Assembly: GCF_001039355.2 (NCBI RefSeq)
Contig: NW_019775990.1
Span: 94,052 to 121,090, forward strand
Length of the DNA stretch: 27,039 nucleotides
Direction: 5' to 3'
Origin: Lingula anatina
Taxonomy: Eukaryota; Brachiopoda; Lingulata; Lingulida; Lingulidae
Shown piece by piece: positions 22,501 through 27,039 of the stretch. A model generated the notes under the pieces. That model searched no databases. It was given only the letters and a program-made list of their open reading frames with translations, and was not told the DNA's origin. Position numbers and translations under genes: made by a program. Each line of letters begins with the position of its first letter. Positions within the stretch are counted from its first letter, which is position 1.

Positions 22501-23019
22501 TTCACACTTGCTAGAGATAACCTACTTTTTCAATGATTTTGGTGAAAGATGAGAAATCTTAGTACAACAAAAGGTATGCTGCTACAAACTCCTAATCACA
22601 TCTATACAGTAAACAGTAATGAAATTCAAATGACTTCCAACTTTCTACCAAAACTTTTTACAGTTATAACATATGTCAGGTTTCACAAACAAACCAATAT
22701 TTTCAGAAACCAGTCATCTTTTTTCTAATAAAATTTATTGAACAACAACCCCACCTCTTTCCAGAGGCAAATCCCCTCCTGTCTCTGCAGCAAAGTTCTC
22801 CACTGCAGCAAACACTTTCTGGCCATCATTGCACTGTGGGATGGTGACAGGTTCTACAAAGCTGGATGGAAAATTGCCCTGCCTGTCACCAATCTCTCCT
22901 CTCAGCCAGTTGTCATCAACTTTCTGTATCACTTTAACTATGTCCCCTGGCCTAAGGGAAATCTCTCCCCTCTCTGTTGTGTCAAAGTTGTATATTACAT
23001 GGAAGTAGCTACCTTCCAT
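6439..23019 (-). CDS. DNMBP: Dynamin-binding protein (Tuba), Cdc42 GEF scaffold, 18 coding exons
   Basis: Scaffold and guanine nucleotide exchange factor that, in the characterised family, activates Cdc42 and couples dynamin to N-WASP/ENA-VASP actin regulators at membranes and junctions. The 18 exons join in frame at all 17 junctions to about 1571 residues; human DNMBP is about 1577. Domains by approximate residue: SH3-1 4-59, SH3-2 67-123, SH3-3 147-202, SH3-4 243-299, SH3-5 414-469, proline-rich 505-740, coiled coil 750-860, DH 861-1050, BAR 1090-1300, SH3-6 1367-1427, SH3-7 1511-1567. DH is followed directly by BAR with no PH domain, which is diagnostic of Tuba. The start MEGSYFHVIYNFD aligns with the vertebrate N-terminus, where SH3-1 begins within a few residues. 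Oddities: five rather than four N-terminal SH3 domains, SH3-3 lacks its binding-pocket Trp, and a degenerate copy of the last exon lies in the final intron. Confidence 0.95.
6651..6716 (-). pseudogene. Degenerate duplicate of the SH3-7 exon
   Basis: On the minus strand, 29 bases from 6716 to 6688 match the real exon's segment coding FEARNSNEIS at 25 positions and read FEARNTNEI. Three of the four differences are synonymous and the fourth is Ser to Thr. A GA microsatellite follows. The sequence after it (6671 down to about 6654) still matches the exon's CACAGTGTTACAGAAGTA at 13 of 18 positions, but shifted by 2 bases, so the frame is broken. A possible acceptor (ttctgtctgtatAG) lies upstream near 6741 but is in the wrong phase. 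It is most likely a relic tandem exon duplicate. Confidence 0.72.
6671..6689. repeat. (TC)n / (GA)n microsatellite
   Basis: About nine TC units inside the relic exon. The functional exon has gagagag at the homologous place, a likely seed for the expansion. Confidence 0.95.
7025..7299 (-). CDS. DNMBP: DNMBP coding exon 17 (end of SH3-6 and acidic linker)
   Basis: Residues 1419-1510. AIKGFVPSNSLAPF completes SH3-6. Then a Ser/Pro-rich linker (SSSPYPSPERPRASTPSFP) and an acidic segment (SEDFLSELDKFSDMYEQYEK). Acceptor atgtttcAG. Two in-frame donors nine bases apart are possible: GTATGT (exon end 7025, chosen) or GTACCT (exon end 7034), which would drop Val-Pro-Gln. Confidence 0.92.
7562..7766 (-). 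CDS. DNMBP: DNMBP coding exon 16 (SH3-6)
   Basis: Residues 1351-1418 plus one base. YPSDKLYTVTQTQSSRDAMS leads into SLAEGDIVGVIKEQDPMGNK and DKWFVDNG. The EGD-x-VGVIK-x-x-DPMG pattern matches the first C-terminal SH3 of vertebrate Tuba closely. Acceptor tatgccAG, donor GTAAGT. Confidence 0.95.
7767..8390 (-). other. DNMBP intron 15, carrying an inverted-repeat element
   Basis: 624-bp intron; about a third of it is the MITE-like element at 7846-8060. The minus-strand frame at 7940-8128 falls partly inside that element and is not a gene. Confidence 0.75.
7846..8060. mobile_element. Candidate MITE with TIRs in intron 15
   Basis: The left end contains ctttacactggacagcgtcc (7851-7870). The right end, read in reverse complement, contains ctttacactggacggcgtcc, a 20-base match with one mismatch at about 8036-8055, and the flanking AACC bases also agree. 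The interior of about 165 bp has no coding capacity. The size and terminal inverted repeats fit a non-autonomous DNA transposon. No clear target-site duplication could be called by eye. The adjacent palindrome acttcagctgaagt starts at about 8064. Confidence 0.6.
8391..8570 (-). CDS. DNMBP: DNMBP coding exon 15 (BAR to SH3-6 linker)
   Basis: Residues 1291-1350: LPIMNGTGGENVLGMFNQAH, then VEVVDQLADLSFVPKGF and a basic stretch KPDVKLKRLPSDSKFYQ. It covers the end of the BAR fold and a basic linker. Acceptor accttccAG, donor GTAAGC; phase 0 at both ends. Confidence 0.88.
8571..9184 (-). other. DNMBP intron 14
   Basis: 614-bp intron. I see no repeat or coding segment worth naming. Confidence 0.7.
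9185..9367 (-). CDS. DNMBP: DNMBP coding exon 14 (BAR)
   Basis: Residues 1230-1290: SKDQLQKAKNNYEALNAQLL, then DELPKLSNMSLQLFNECIG and LRHMYPLME. The NNYEALNAQLLDELPK stretch is practically invariant with vertebrate Tuba. Phase 0 at both ends. Acceptor cttacAG, donor GTAGGT. Confidence 0.95.
9368..9745 (-). other. DNMBP intron 13
   Basis: 378-bp AT-rich intron. Nothing else seen. Confidence 0.75.
9746..9907 (-). CDS. DNMBP: DNMBP coding exon 13 (BAR)
   Basis: Residues 1176-1229: KSHVERRVTIPLNKLLSMFH, then GPLNVIQKRDDKLLDYDSW and KDQDRLKM. The PLN-x-LLSMF-x-GP-x-x-x-x-QKR-x-DKLLD pattern matches the central BAR helix of vertebrate Tuba. Acceptor gtcatcAG, donor GTGTGT. Confidence 0.95.
9908..10273 (-). 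other. DNMBP intron 12
   Basis: 366-bp AT-rich intron within the BAR coding region. Nothing else seen. Confidence 0.75.
10274..10405 (-). CDS. DNMBP: DNMBP coding exon 12 (BAR)
   Basis: Residues 1132-1175: ESVGCQETMAEDISDLYAEN, then EVQQYRAAFRMLGDESIFTF. Helical BAR segment, phase 0 at both ends. Acceptor ctcaacAG, donor GTAAGT. Confidence 0.88.
10406..10807 (-). other. DNMBP intron 11
   Basis: 402-bp intron. A degenerate run of aataagaaa units lies at about 10729-10759. Nothing else seen. Confidence 0.75.
10808..10912 (-). CDS. DNMBP: DNMBP coding exon 11 (BAR)
   Basis: Residues 1097-1131: TKDQQFNKEEIRFRNLEKAI, then KLFVRNVGQYIDQIQ. Helical, start of the BAR domain, which senses or bends curved membranes as a dimer. 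Phase 0 at both ends. Acceptor tgttacAG, donor GTATAC. Confidence 0.9.
11140..11270 (-). CDS. DNMBP: DNMBP coding exon 10 (DH-BAR junction)
   Basis: Residues 1053-1096: VYKYRKEADSKLSDKISRLS, then IHSIMKKSNRLSMKL. The IHSI-x-KKSNR motif is strongly conserved in Tuba proteins at the DH-BAR boundary. Acceptor cattttcAG, donor GTAAGA. Confidence 0.94.
11432..11537 (-). CDS. DNMBP: DNMBP coding exon 9 (end of DH)
   Basis: Residues 1018-1052: STEDSHPDKFPLLTAINAM, then VATAINEYKRRKDL. The INEYKRRKDL helix is nearly identical to the end of the vertebrate Tuba DH domain. Acceptor cattttcAG, donor GTATGG. Confidence 0.95.
11538..11950 (-). other. DNMBP intron 8
   Basis: 413-bp AT-rich intron with a short TA run at about 11686-11704. 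Nothing else seen. Confidence 0.75.
11951..12100 (-). CDS. DNMBP: DNMBP coding exon 8 (DH catalytic core, CR3)
   Basis: 150 bases, residues 968-1017, phase 0 at both ends. Contains DH conserved region 3, GSLLIKPVQRILKYPLLLNE, the most diagnostic helix of Dbl-family exchange factors, with no disruption. Acceptor atttttcAG, donor GTACAT. Confidence 0.95.
12101..12455 (-). other. DNMBP intron 7 with AT/AC microsatellite
   Basis: 355-bp intron whose only notable content is the compound microsatellite at 12141-12185. Confidence 0.75.
12141..12185. repeat. (AT)n(AC)n compound microsatellite
   Basis: About 17 AT units followed by about five AC units, in DNMBP intron 7. It is likely length-polymorphic. 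Confidence 0.97.
12456..12547 (-). CDS. DNMBP: DNMBP coding exon 7 (DH)
   Basis: Residues 937-967: NCFVQIAEDMKHVYALYC, then RNHDDVLALLEK. The YALYCRNHDD segment matches the DH region read as YxxYCxNxxxA/V in Tuba and relatives. Acceptor ttattttAG, donor GTGATG. Confidence 0.92.
12548..12859 (-). other. DNMBP intron 6
   Basis: 312-bp AT-rich intron inside the DH domain. No other feature seen. Confidence 0.75.
12860..12983 (-). CDS. DNMBP: DNMBP coding exon 6 (DH)
   Basis: Residues 896-936: MKDVDMETLFGNIEEVANLS, then QRMLSQLERAV and FYEQVL. The LFGNIEEV segment is the DH motif after the first helix (L-F-x-N-I-x-x-V/I). Acceptor tgcgcAG, donor GTATGC. Exit phase 1 matches exon 7. Confidence 0.92.
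13254..13486 (-). CDS. DNMBP: DNMBP coding exon 5 (coiled coil end, DH start)
   Basis: Residues 818-895. ENIQRLHPDWVDP is followed by a highly charged helix (RMEEEEQRRKEEERRLYEE), then DH conserved region 1: CNVIQELLQTEKAYLKDLQL. The Glu of the TEKAY motif (about residue 874), which in DH domains contacts GTPase switch I, is present. Acceptor tttgtAG, donor GTAGAA. Confidence 0.93.
16875..17223. mobile_element. Candidate MITE / fold-back element in intron 4
   Basis: The 25 bases at 16875-16899 (core ggataataactcttt) are the reverse complement of 17199-17223 with two mismatches. The interior is also partly symmetric: an 8-bp hairpin (ttcacaat / attgtgaa) at about 16911-16932 and a perfect 28-bp palindrome at 17047-17074 near the midpoint. 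There is no coding capacity. This fits a short non-autonomous DNA element. The terminal core resembles a motif I recall as common in mollusc repeats, but that is memory, not a search. Confidence 0.5.
17047..17074. repeat. Perfect 28-bp palindrome
   Basis: tgttaaaatctctt is followed directly by its exact reverse complement. It lies near the centre of the inverted-repeat element and would form a perfect cruciform. Confidence 0.95.
17244..17306. repeat. Homopolymer C/A run and (AAT)n
   Basis: A run of 12 C followed by A-rich sequence, then several aat/taa units ending in a T run. It is simple sequence within intron 4. Confidence 0.9.
19320..19461 (-). CDS. DNMBP: DNMBP coding exon 4 (coiled coil)
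   Basis: 142 bases, residues 771-817 plus one base: QYTKTKKELQQKYRAAQTD, ending LTAEVNSLR. This is a charged helical segment consistent with a coiled coil. Acceptor tttttcAG, donor GTAGGT. A (TTTA)n tract lies only about 36 bases upstream of the acceptor. Confidence 0.88.
19498..19546. repeat. (AAAT)n microsatellite, about 12 units
   Basis: A nearly pure run of aaat units. On the transcribed strand it is (TTTA)n directly upstream of the DNMBP exon 4 acceptor. It gives a spurious LFIY-repeat open frame. Confidence 0.95.
19758..19843 (-). CDS. DNMBP: DNMBP coding exon 3 (coiled coil)
   Basis: 86 bases, residues 742-770: DVGDHDEDDKEALVADLQ then SRMAEIQKDIE. Acceptor ttctacAG, donor GTAGGA. The heptad-like charged sequence starts the coiled coil before the DH domain. 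Phases fit the neighbouring exons exactly. Confidence 0.88.
20099..22057 (-). CDS. DNMBP: DNMBP coding exon 2 (SH3-2 to SH3-5, proline-rich region)
   Basis: A single 1959-base exon coding residues 89-741. It completes SH3-2 (SNWWEGQV, GIFPLTHV), then SH3-3 (ELSFQTGDI, LDEDFCMGE, FPLAFVEVIE), SH3-4 (LYPFKAERKNELTF, DEDWIEGVI, FPASYVEII) and SH3-5 (VKYDFKAESENDLDLREGD, GNWFEARHD, CPINFIELIG). A low-complexity linker at 340-412 carries short internal repeats. After SH3-5 come many PxxP segments (KKPPIKTKP, RPKPVLAPKP, RGPPPRPTGPR, PPRPQPPQ, SPPKRPQQP). The open frame continues upstream into the intron, but the true exon starts at 22057 after the cctcAG acceptor. Donor is GT at 20098-20097. Confidence 0.93.
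22058..22754 (-). other. DNMBP intron 1 (coding)
   Basis: 697-bp AT-rich intron splitting SH3-2. Donor GTGGGG, acceptor with a long pyrimidine run (ttttctcttttttcctcAG). No other feature seen. Confidence 0.75.
22755..23019 (-). CDS. DNMBP: DNMBP coding exon 1 (SH3-1 and start of SH3-2)
   Basis: Residues 1-88 plus the first base of codon 89. SH3-1 shows VIYNF, the acidic RT-loop region, the pocket Trp in DDNWLRGEI and NFPSSFV. SH3-2 starts at QKVFAAVENF and is cut inside ERGD, with donor GT at 22754-22753. The ATG at 23019 is chosen because MEGSYFHV leads straight into SH3-1 as in vertebrate orthologues. An AG acceptor at 23034-23033 lies just upstream, so this exon probably starts at 23032 with 13 bases of 5' UTR. 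Confidence 0.93.
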
Positions 23020-23029
23020 TTTCCTCCAT
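23009..23029 (-). promoter_or_regulatory. Six-codon uORF overlapping the DNMBP start
   Basis: An upstream ATG at 23029 opens a six-codon frame (MEENGR) that ends in TAG at 23011-23009. It overlaps the DNMBP ATG at 23019 in the +1 frame. Such an overlapping uORF could lower initiation or allow termination-reinitiation at the main ATG. Confidence 0.5.
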
Positions 23030-23032
23030 TAA

Positions 23033-25634
23033 CTGAAATCATACATATGAGGTTAATTTAGAAGACAAACTGATACACAAGTGTTTGTGTTAAACTGTAA
23101 ACCTATCTACATATGAATTGGTGCCTGTCCTCTATATCGAACACATATAATCTTTTATTGACTTAAGTCAGATTTGTGAAAGGTAAACTGCAAAATGTGA
23201 CTGATTAACTGAATATATCAAGTAGACTGCAGATTTTATCCTGTAGTACCTATATTTATTACAGTTAAAATCAAAATCACCTTTAGTGATCTTAATCACA
23301 ATCTAAAATTCTTATCCAAACAAGTCAAGCCACATTATCATTTGTAGCAAAATATGTGATGCATTGTCTAGGAAAGTCTGATAACCATGTGCACTCACAA
23401 CATACTTACCATATCACAGGCAAAATGAGGTTTACCAAATCATTAACTATTTATTGTTGTTAGAGATAAAGCAATAGCAATTGAGATAACAAATGTCAGT
23501 GTAAATAAAACCCGTTCAGTAGTGCTGATACACTATTCTTATGTTGACCAACAAGTTAGGTTTCTTAGCTTATCTTATAACCAATATAAGTGGGATGACC
23601 TGGTCAAACTGATGTTTATAACACATATCACAGGAATTTTACCCTCCTGGCAAAATATTTCTACGACTTTTAAGAATTGTACACTGTAGCATAGTAAATT
23701 TTAGCCTGGGTAGTTCTTAACAAATTTTAATCTGATTTAATTGTGAAAATCTTACCATCTTTTTTTAATTTTTGCCAAGTTTATAATTGATCAAATTCAA
23801 CTTTCTGGTTTTAAATTAGCTATATACTACCATACTATTCGGCTAAAGATATTTTATACTGTTCCAGTTGTAGATATTAAGTTATTTGAGTCACATTATA
23901 AGTGAGTGACCCAAAATAAGCACTATGCATCACCATTTACGATGACATTTGATTCCGAAATATTGGAGCTACAGTAGGATGCACAATGACCTGAGAGGAA
24001 CTGACCTAGTTTTACAAAAAAGCCATTACACAATAACTCCTCTCCAATATTTAGATCTTTTATTCTCCAATGTAACTTTTTTGCAATGCAGTTCATGAAA
24101 GTAATAGTGGGGTGCAAACTTCTGATGCCGATTTGTATTTTCATAGAATAAGATGACCAATTTTTCAAAAAGAAGAAAAGGTGTTCTGGTGGGAATGAAT
24201 TAAAAACGCTGTAAAAACCTGTATTCTTCAGAGAATGTGTTAAGGCTTAAGTATCCTTTTTTTAATAGAGAAATATTTAAGTCTTTATAACAATGGCCCA
24301 TTGTATAAATGCATTGCTATAAAAACCTAAATAGCCTTACATACCTCTTGGAAACATTTATAGTCCCATTAAGTTATACAATTATGGTGATGTAAACCAT
24401 TTGTTCCATAGACTGACCATCTTGATACTAAATTGAGATCATCATGCAAATCGGCAACTTAAAATTATTTTTACAGTAAAGATAAGATTCAAAAATTGTA
24501 TTTTGAATAAGGTAGTGGTTTGTTAATAACTTGTAAGTAAAACCAAAATAAAATGTTTAGTATCATTTTTAAAAAGTATCATTTTTAAAAAAAGTTTTAT
24601 GATTCATAACTTGACTATTAGATCTGGATCAGAGATAACAAAACAGGTGATTGATTATACAATGCAGCCTATGAAACAGTGTCAGGATATAATAAAAATG
24701 ATTTTGATTATATTCATTAGACACAGTATCAATTAAATCTGATATCTAACATAATAATCTTTTAGCATATAATTAAAAATAAGAGCTAACTGTCACTTTA
24801 CAGATTTTTCAGATTGTTGAAGTACTTAAAATGAAAACCAAAGTAATTGGCACGTCCCCTATTACTATGATATATTAAACATGCTATGACACAAACATGA
24901 TATATTATCTTCCTGAAAAACATGATATGAGAAAGTTTTACTTTTATTAATTTATTTGTTTTTCTAAAACTTAAGTCTTAGGTCAAAACTCCTCCCTGCA
25001 AAAGTAAAAATAAAACTATGGAATTGCCCTTATTCATAATGACAACCAGATAACATCCAGATAACATATAAATTGCCTGTTCATTATATAGGAAGTGAAA
25101 TGAGAATATGCTGTAAAATATATCATAAAAGAAATTTATGTACAGTGCATAAATGGCCAAGATAACTTCACAAGTCCCATGATCTTGAATTGTATCGTGA
25201 ATTTTTATTCCAAGCTTACAACTTTAAGTGCGATCCGAGACATGCAAAGCGATCCAAGATGTGTCTTTAGATTTTTTATTATGTTTTAATTTATAACCAA
25301 GTCACGCTTCAGAGGTGTTATCAACACTAACTGTTTGTCATTTGTTACTGTTTTGTTTCCCCTGAACTGGATACATAGAAAAATTTAAGCACTCGATTTT
25401 AAGCTCAAATTTAACAACTCTTAGCATTCAATAACACTTAACAAAGTTCTTATAACAGGTGGCTGATGTGACCAAACGATGATACAGGGTGGATCGAGTC
25501 AAACTGTGTACAAAATTTGATCCATATTTTAAAAATGTTCGACTCAATTTACGTACCTCACACTTGAACCCCTCGAAAAATCATACTTGACATGTGCATT
25601 ACTCTGAAACCATGTCAAATATACCTCTACTTAC
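23033..25634 (-). other. Putative DNMBP 5' UTR intron
   Basis: If the acceptor at 23034-23033 (tatgatttcAG) and the donor GTAAGT at 25634-25629 are used, this 2.6-kb AT-rich stretch is an intron upstream of the start codon. I see no SH3-like or other coding segment in it. It has short direct repeats: ccagataacat twice near 25047-25068, agtatcattttt twice near 24560-24590 and gcgatcc twice near 25230-25255. Confidence 0.35.
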
Positions 25635-25740
25635 TTTAAGAACTCGCATTCTTTGAGGTATCAACAAAGAATTTGAGTTTCGCCATTGTACCGGAAATGA
25701 ACATATCGGAGCTCTTTCGGTACTAAAGTACAGTAAAATA
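25635..25740 (-). other. Candidate non-coding first exon of DNMBP
   Basis: It ends on the minus strand at a full-consensus donor (AAA|GTAAGTA, exon end 25635). It contains ATGGCGAAACTC at 25686, opening a 16-codon frame that stops at TAA just before the donor, so it would be untranslated or a uORF. The 5' boundary is a guess from local composition. Confidence 0.33.
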
Positions 25741-25800
25741 AAAACATACCTACTACCTCCCGCGAGCCACAAGCGCTCTCAAGCATGTGCGTGGTGAATG
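25680..25800 (-). promoter_or_regulatory. Candidate DNMBP promoter region
   Basis: A local rise in GC and CpG in an AT-rich window (cctcccgcgagccac, aagcgctctc, catgtgcgtgg). It includes an ETS-type site ACCGGAAATG at about 25690-25699 and, on the minus strand, ACAATGGCG, which resembles a YY1 site over an initiator. The position upstream of a consensus donor fits a TSS for the minus-strand gene. No TATA box is obvious. Confidence 0.33.
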
Positions 25801-27039
25801 ATGTTCCCGTTCTCATTTCGTTTTACTTTATTTTAAAGGACAAGCATGGTGCTATATTTCCCAATAAAAACAATGGACCTCATTCGTTCAATAAAAACTG
25901 AAATTAACACGGAAAACCTTAGGCCCATCAGACAGTAATCAGAGACCGTTAAGAGCACTTTTAGCACTGATAGGATGGGCCAGGTTATCACATTGCATTA
26001 CGTTTGCATTTTATTTTTGGTAAAACGTTCAAAGTAAACGCCGTAAAGAATAGAAGTCCGTCTTCCAACATTAAACCCCTTTCAATGCATTTTTATGCAT
26101 TTATTTTTTCATTTCATTTTTAAGCAAAAATCCAATTTTGTTGAGGCCCCTAAAATTTTCTCTATCTTTGGCCTACTCATATGTTTCATAATAAGCGTCG
26201 ATACATTCGCTCATCGGCAAAAATATAAGACTAATTAAAAACCCTAATAGAACCTTAATTGTAATCTACTTCCCCATCCTTCTTGGTTCTTGTTTTGCCT
26301 GTCATCTATTAATTGTAAGGCCTATATTATTATTCGGGTTTTATAATTATAATATTATAATATTATGGATCATGATCAAATCTATGGAGGTTAAAAATGC
26401 CACATTGTAAATGCAATATAGGCATATACTGTTGACTAGTCCCACAATTATATAACTCTAGATAAATTATGCACATCCTTCTGACGCAAATATGTCATGG
26501 TTGTTTAGCCTACAAATGGTTGTAAAGAAATTTAGGGTGAAATTGTGTTAACGATGAGAGAGAGTGATGAGGGTTTAAACCTTATGATCCACCCCACTCC
26601 ACCCTTACAAATGTATTTATTCATTTATTTATTCTGTTGAGTGTTGCATATGGTGTTTTGTATACATCTGGTTCTAACTGTTACAAAATATTTTTTATAC
26701 AACCTTCTGATGTTTCGATCTTTGTTGCTTTAAGAAAAAGTAAGTTGAGATCAAAATCAAAATGCGTTGTTCATATGTTGTAAACTACATATAAAGCCTG
26801 TAAAGTAAAGAGACACAAGTTAAAAGTATAAAGAATAAAGTTCAAGCATTTTATGTCACAGTATGTTATGATAAAGCCTCGATGCTTTATAAAAATATGC
26901 CATCAAATGATTTTAAAATCCAACCCGTTTTAGACGACGATCTGATCAACCACGGCGCTCTAAGATTATGGCAGTAGATTATCAAAACCAGATTAATCAG
27001 GGGCGGATCCAGGATTATTTGAAAGGGGGGGGGGGGGGG
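25801..27039. other. Upstream flank of DNMBP
   Basis: AT-rich sequence without a supported gene. It contains an 18-bp perfect AT palindrome at 26349-26366 and, at the right edge, a hAT-like terminus followed by a G run that ends the window. Confidence 0.55.
26998..27039 (+). mobile_element. Possible hAT-like terminal repeat at window edge
   Basis: The window ends with caggggcggatccagg followed by a short AT stretch and at least 14 G. A CAGGGGCGGATCCAG start resembles termini I recall for non-autonomous hAT-type elements in marine invertebrates. The other end is outside the window, so this rests on one terminus and memory. Confidence 0.3.

Noticed and set aside
26349-26366. 18-bp AT-only palindrome
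   Set aside because: Pure A/T alternation of this kind is common by chance in such AT-rich DNA, and no surrounding repeat structure supports an element.

Overview
The window is AT-rich, intron-dense eukaryotic DNA from an invertebrate animal. Protein similarity and repeat style suggest a lophotrochozoan, probably a mollusc, but nothing here fixes the species. Two genes lie tail to tail.

Left, + strand, 74-2095: the last three coding exons of a p190-type RhoGAP (ARHGAP35/ARHGAP5 family). They encode the C-terminal two thirds of the RhoGAP domain and then stop at once. The rest of the gene is off the left edge. A long 3' UTR probably runs to paired AATAAA signals near 4526-4546.

Right, - strand, 23019 down to 6439: a complete coding region for dynamin-binding protein (DNMBP/Tuba). 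I joined 18 coding exons by hand. Every one of the 17 junctions keeps the reading frame, with AG acceptors and GT donors, and gives about 1571 residues. Domain order is five N-terminal SH3 domains, a proline-rich linker, a coiled coil, a DH (Cdc42 GEF) domain, a BAR domain and two C-terminal SH3 domains. Vertebrate DNMBP has four N-terminal SH3 domains, so the fifth is a difference. A non-coding first exon and promoter are proposed at 25635-25800.

The two genes act on opposite sides of Rho-family signalling: p190 RhoGAP switches Rho off, and Tuba activates Cdc42 and links dynamin, N-WASP and actin at membranes. Their 3' ends may be only about 130 bp apart.

Non-coding sequence holds two candidate MITE-like inverted-repeat elements (7846-8060 and 16875-17223), microsatellites and a low-confidence hAT-like terminus at the right edge. 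The most interesting item is a decayed duplicate of the last SH3 exon in the final DNMBP intron (6651-6716). Most of its differences from the real exon in the well-aligned part are synonymous, and a GA microsatellite interrupts it. I found no rRNA, tRNA or CRISPR array, and no convincing nested gene.
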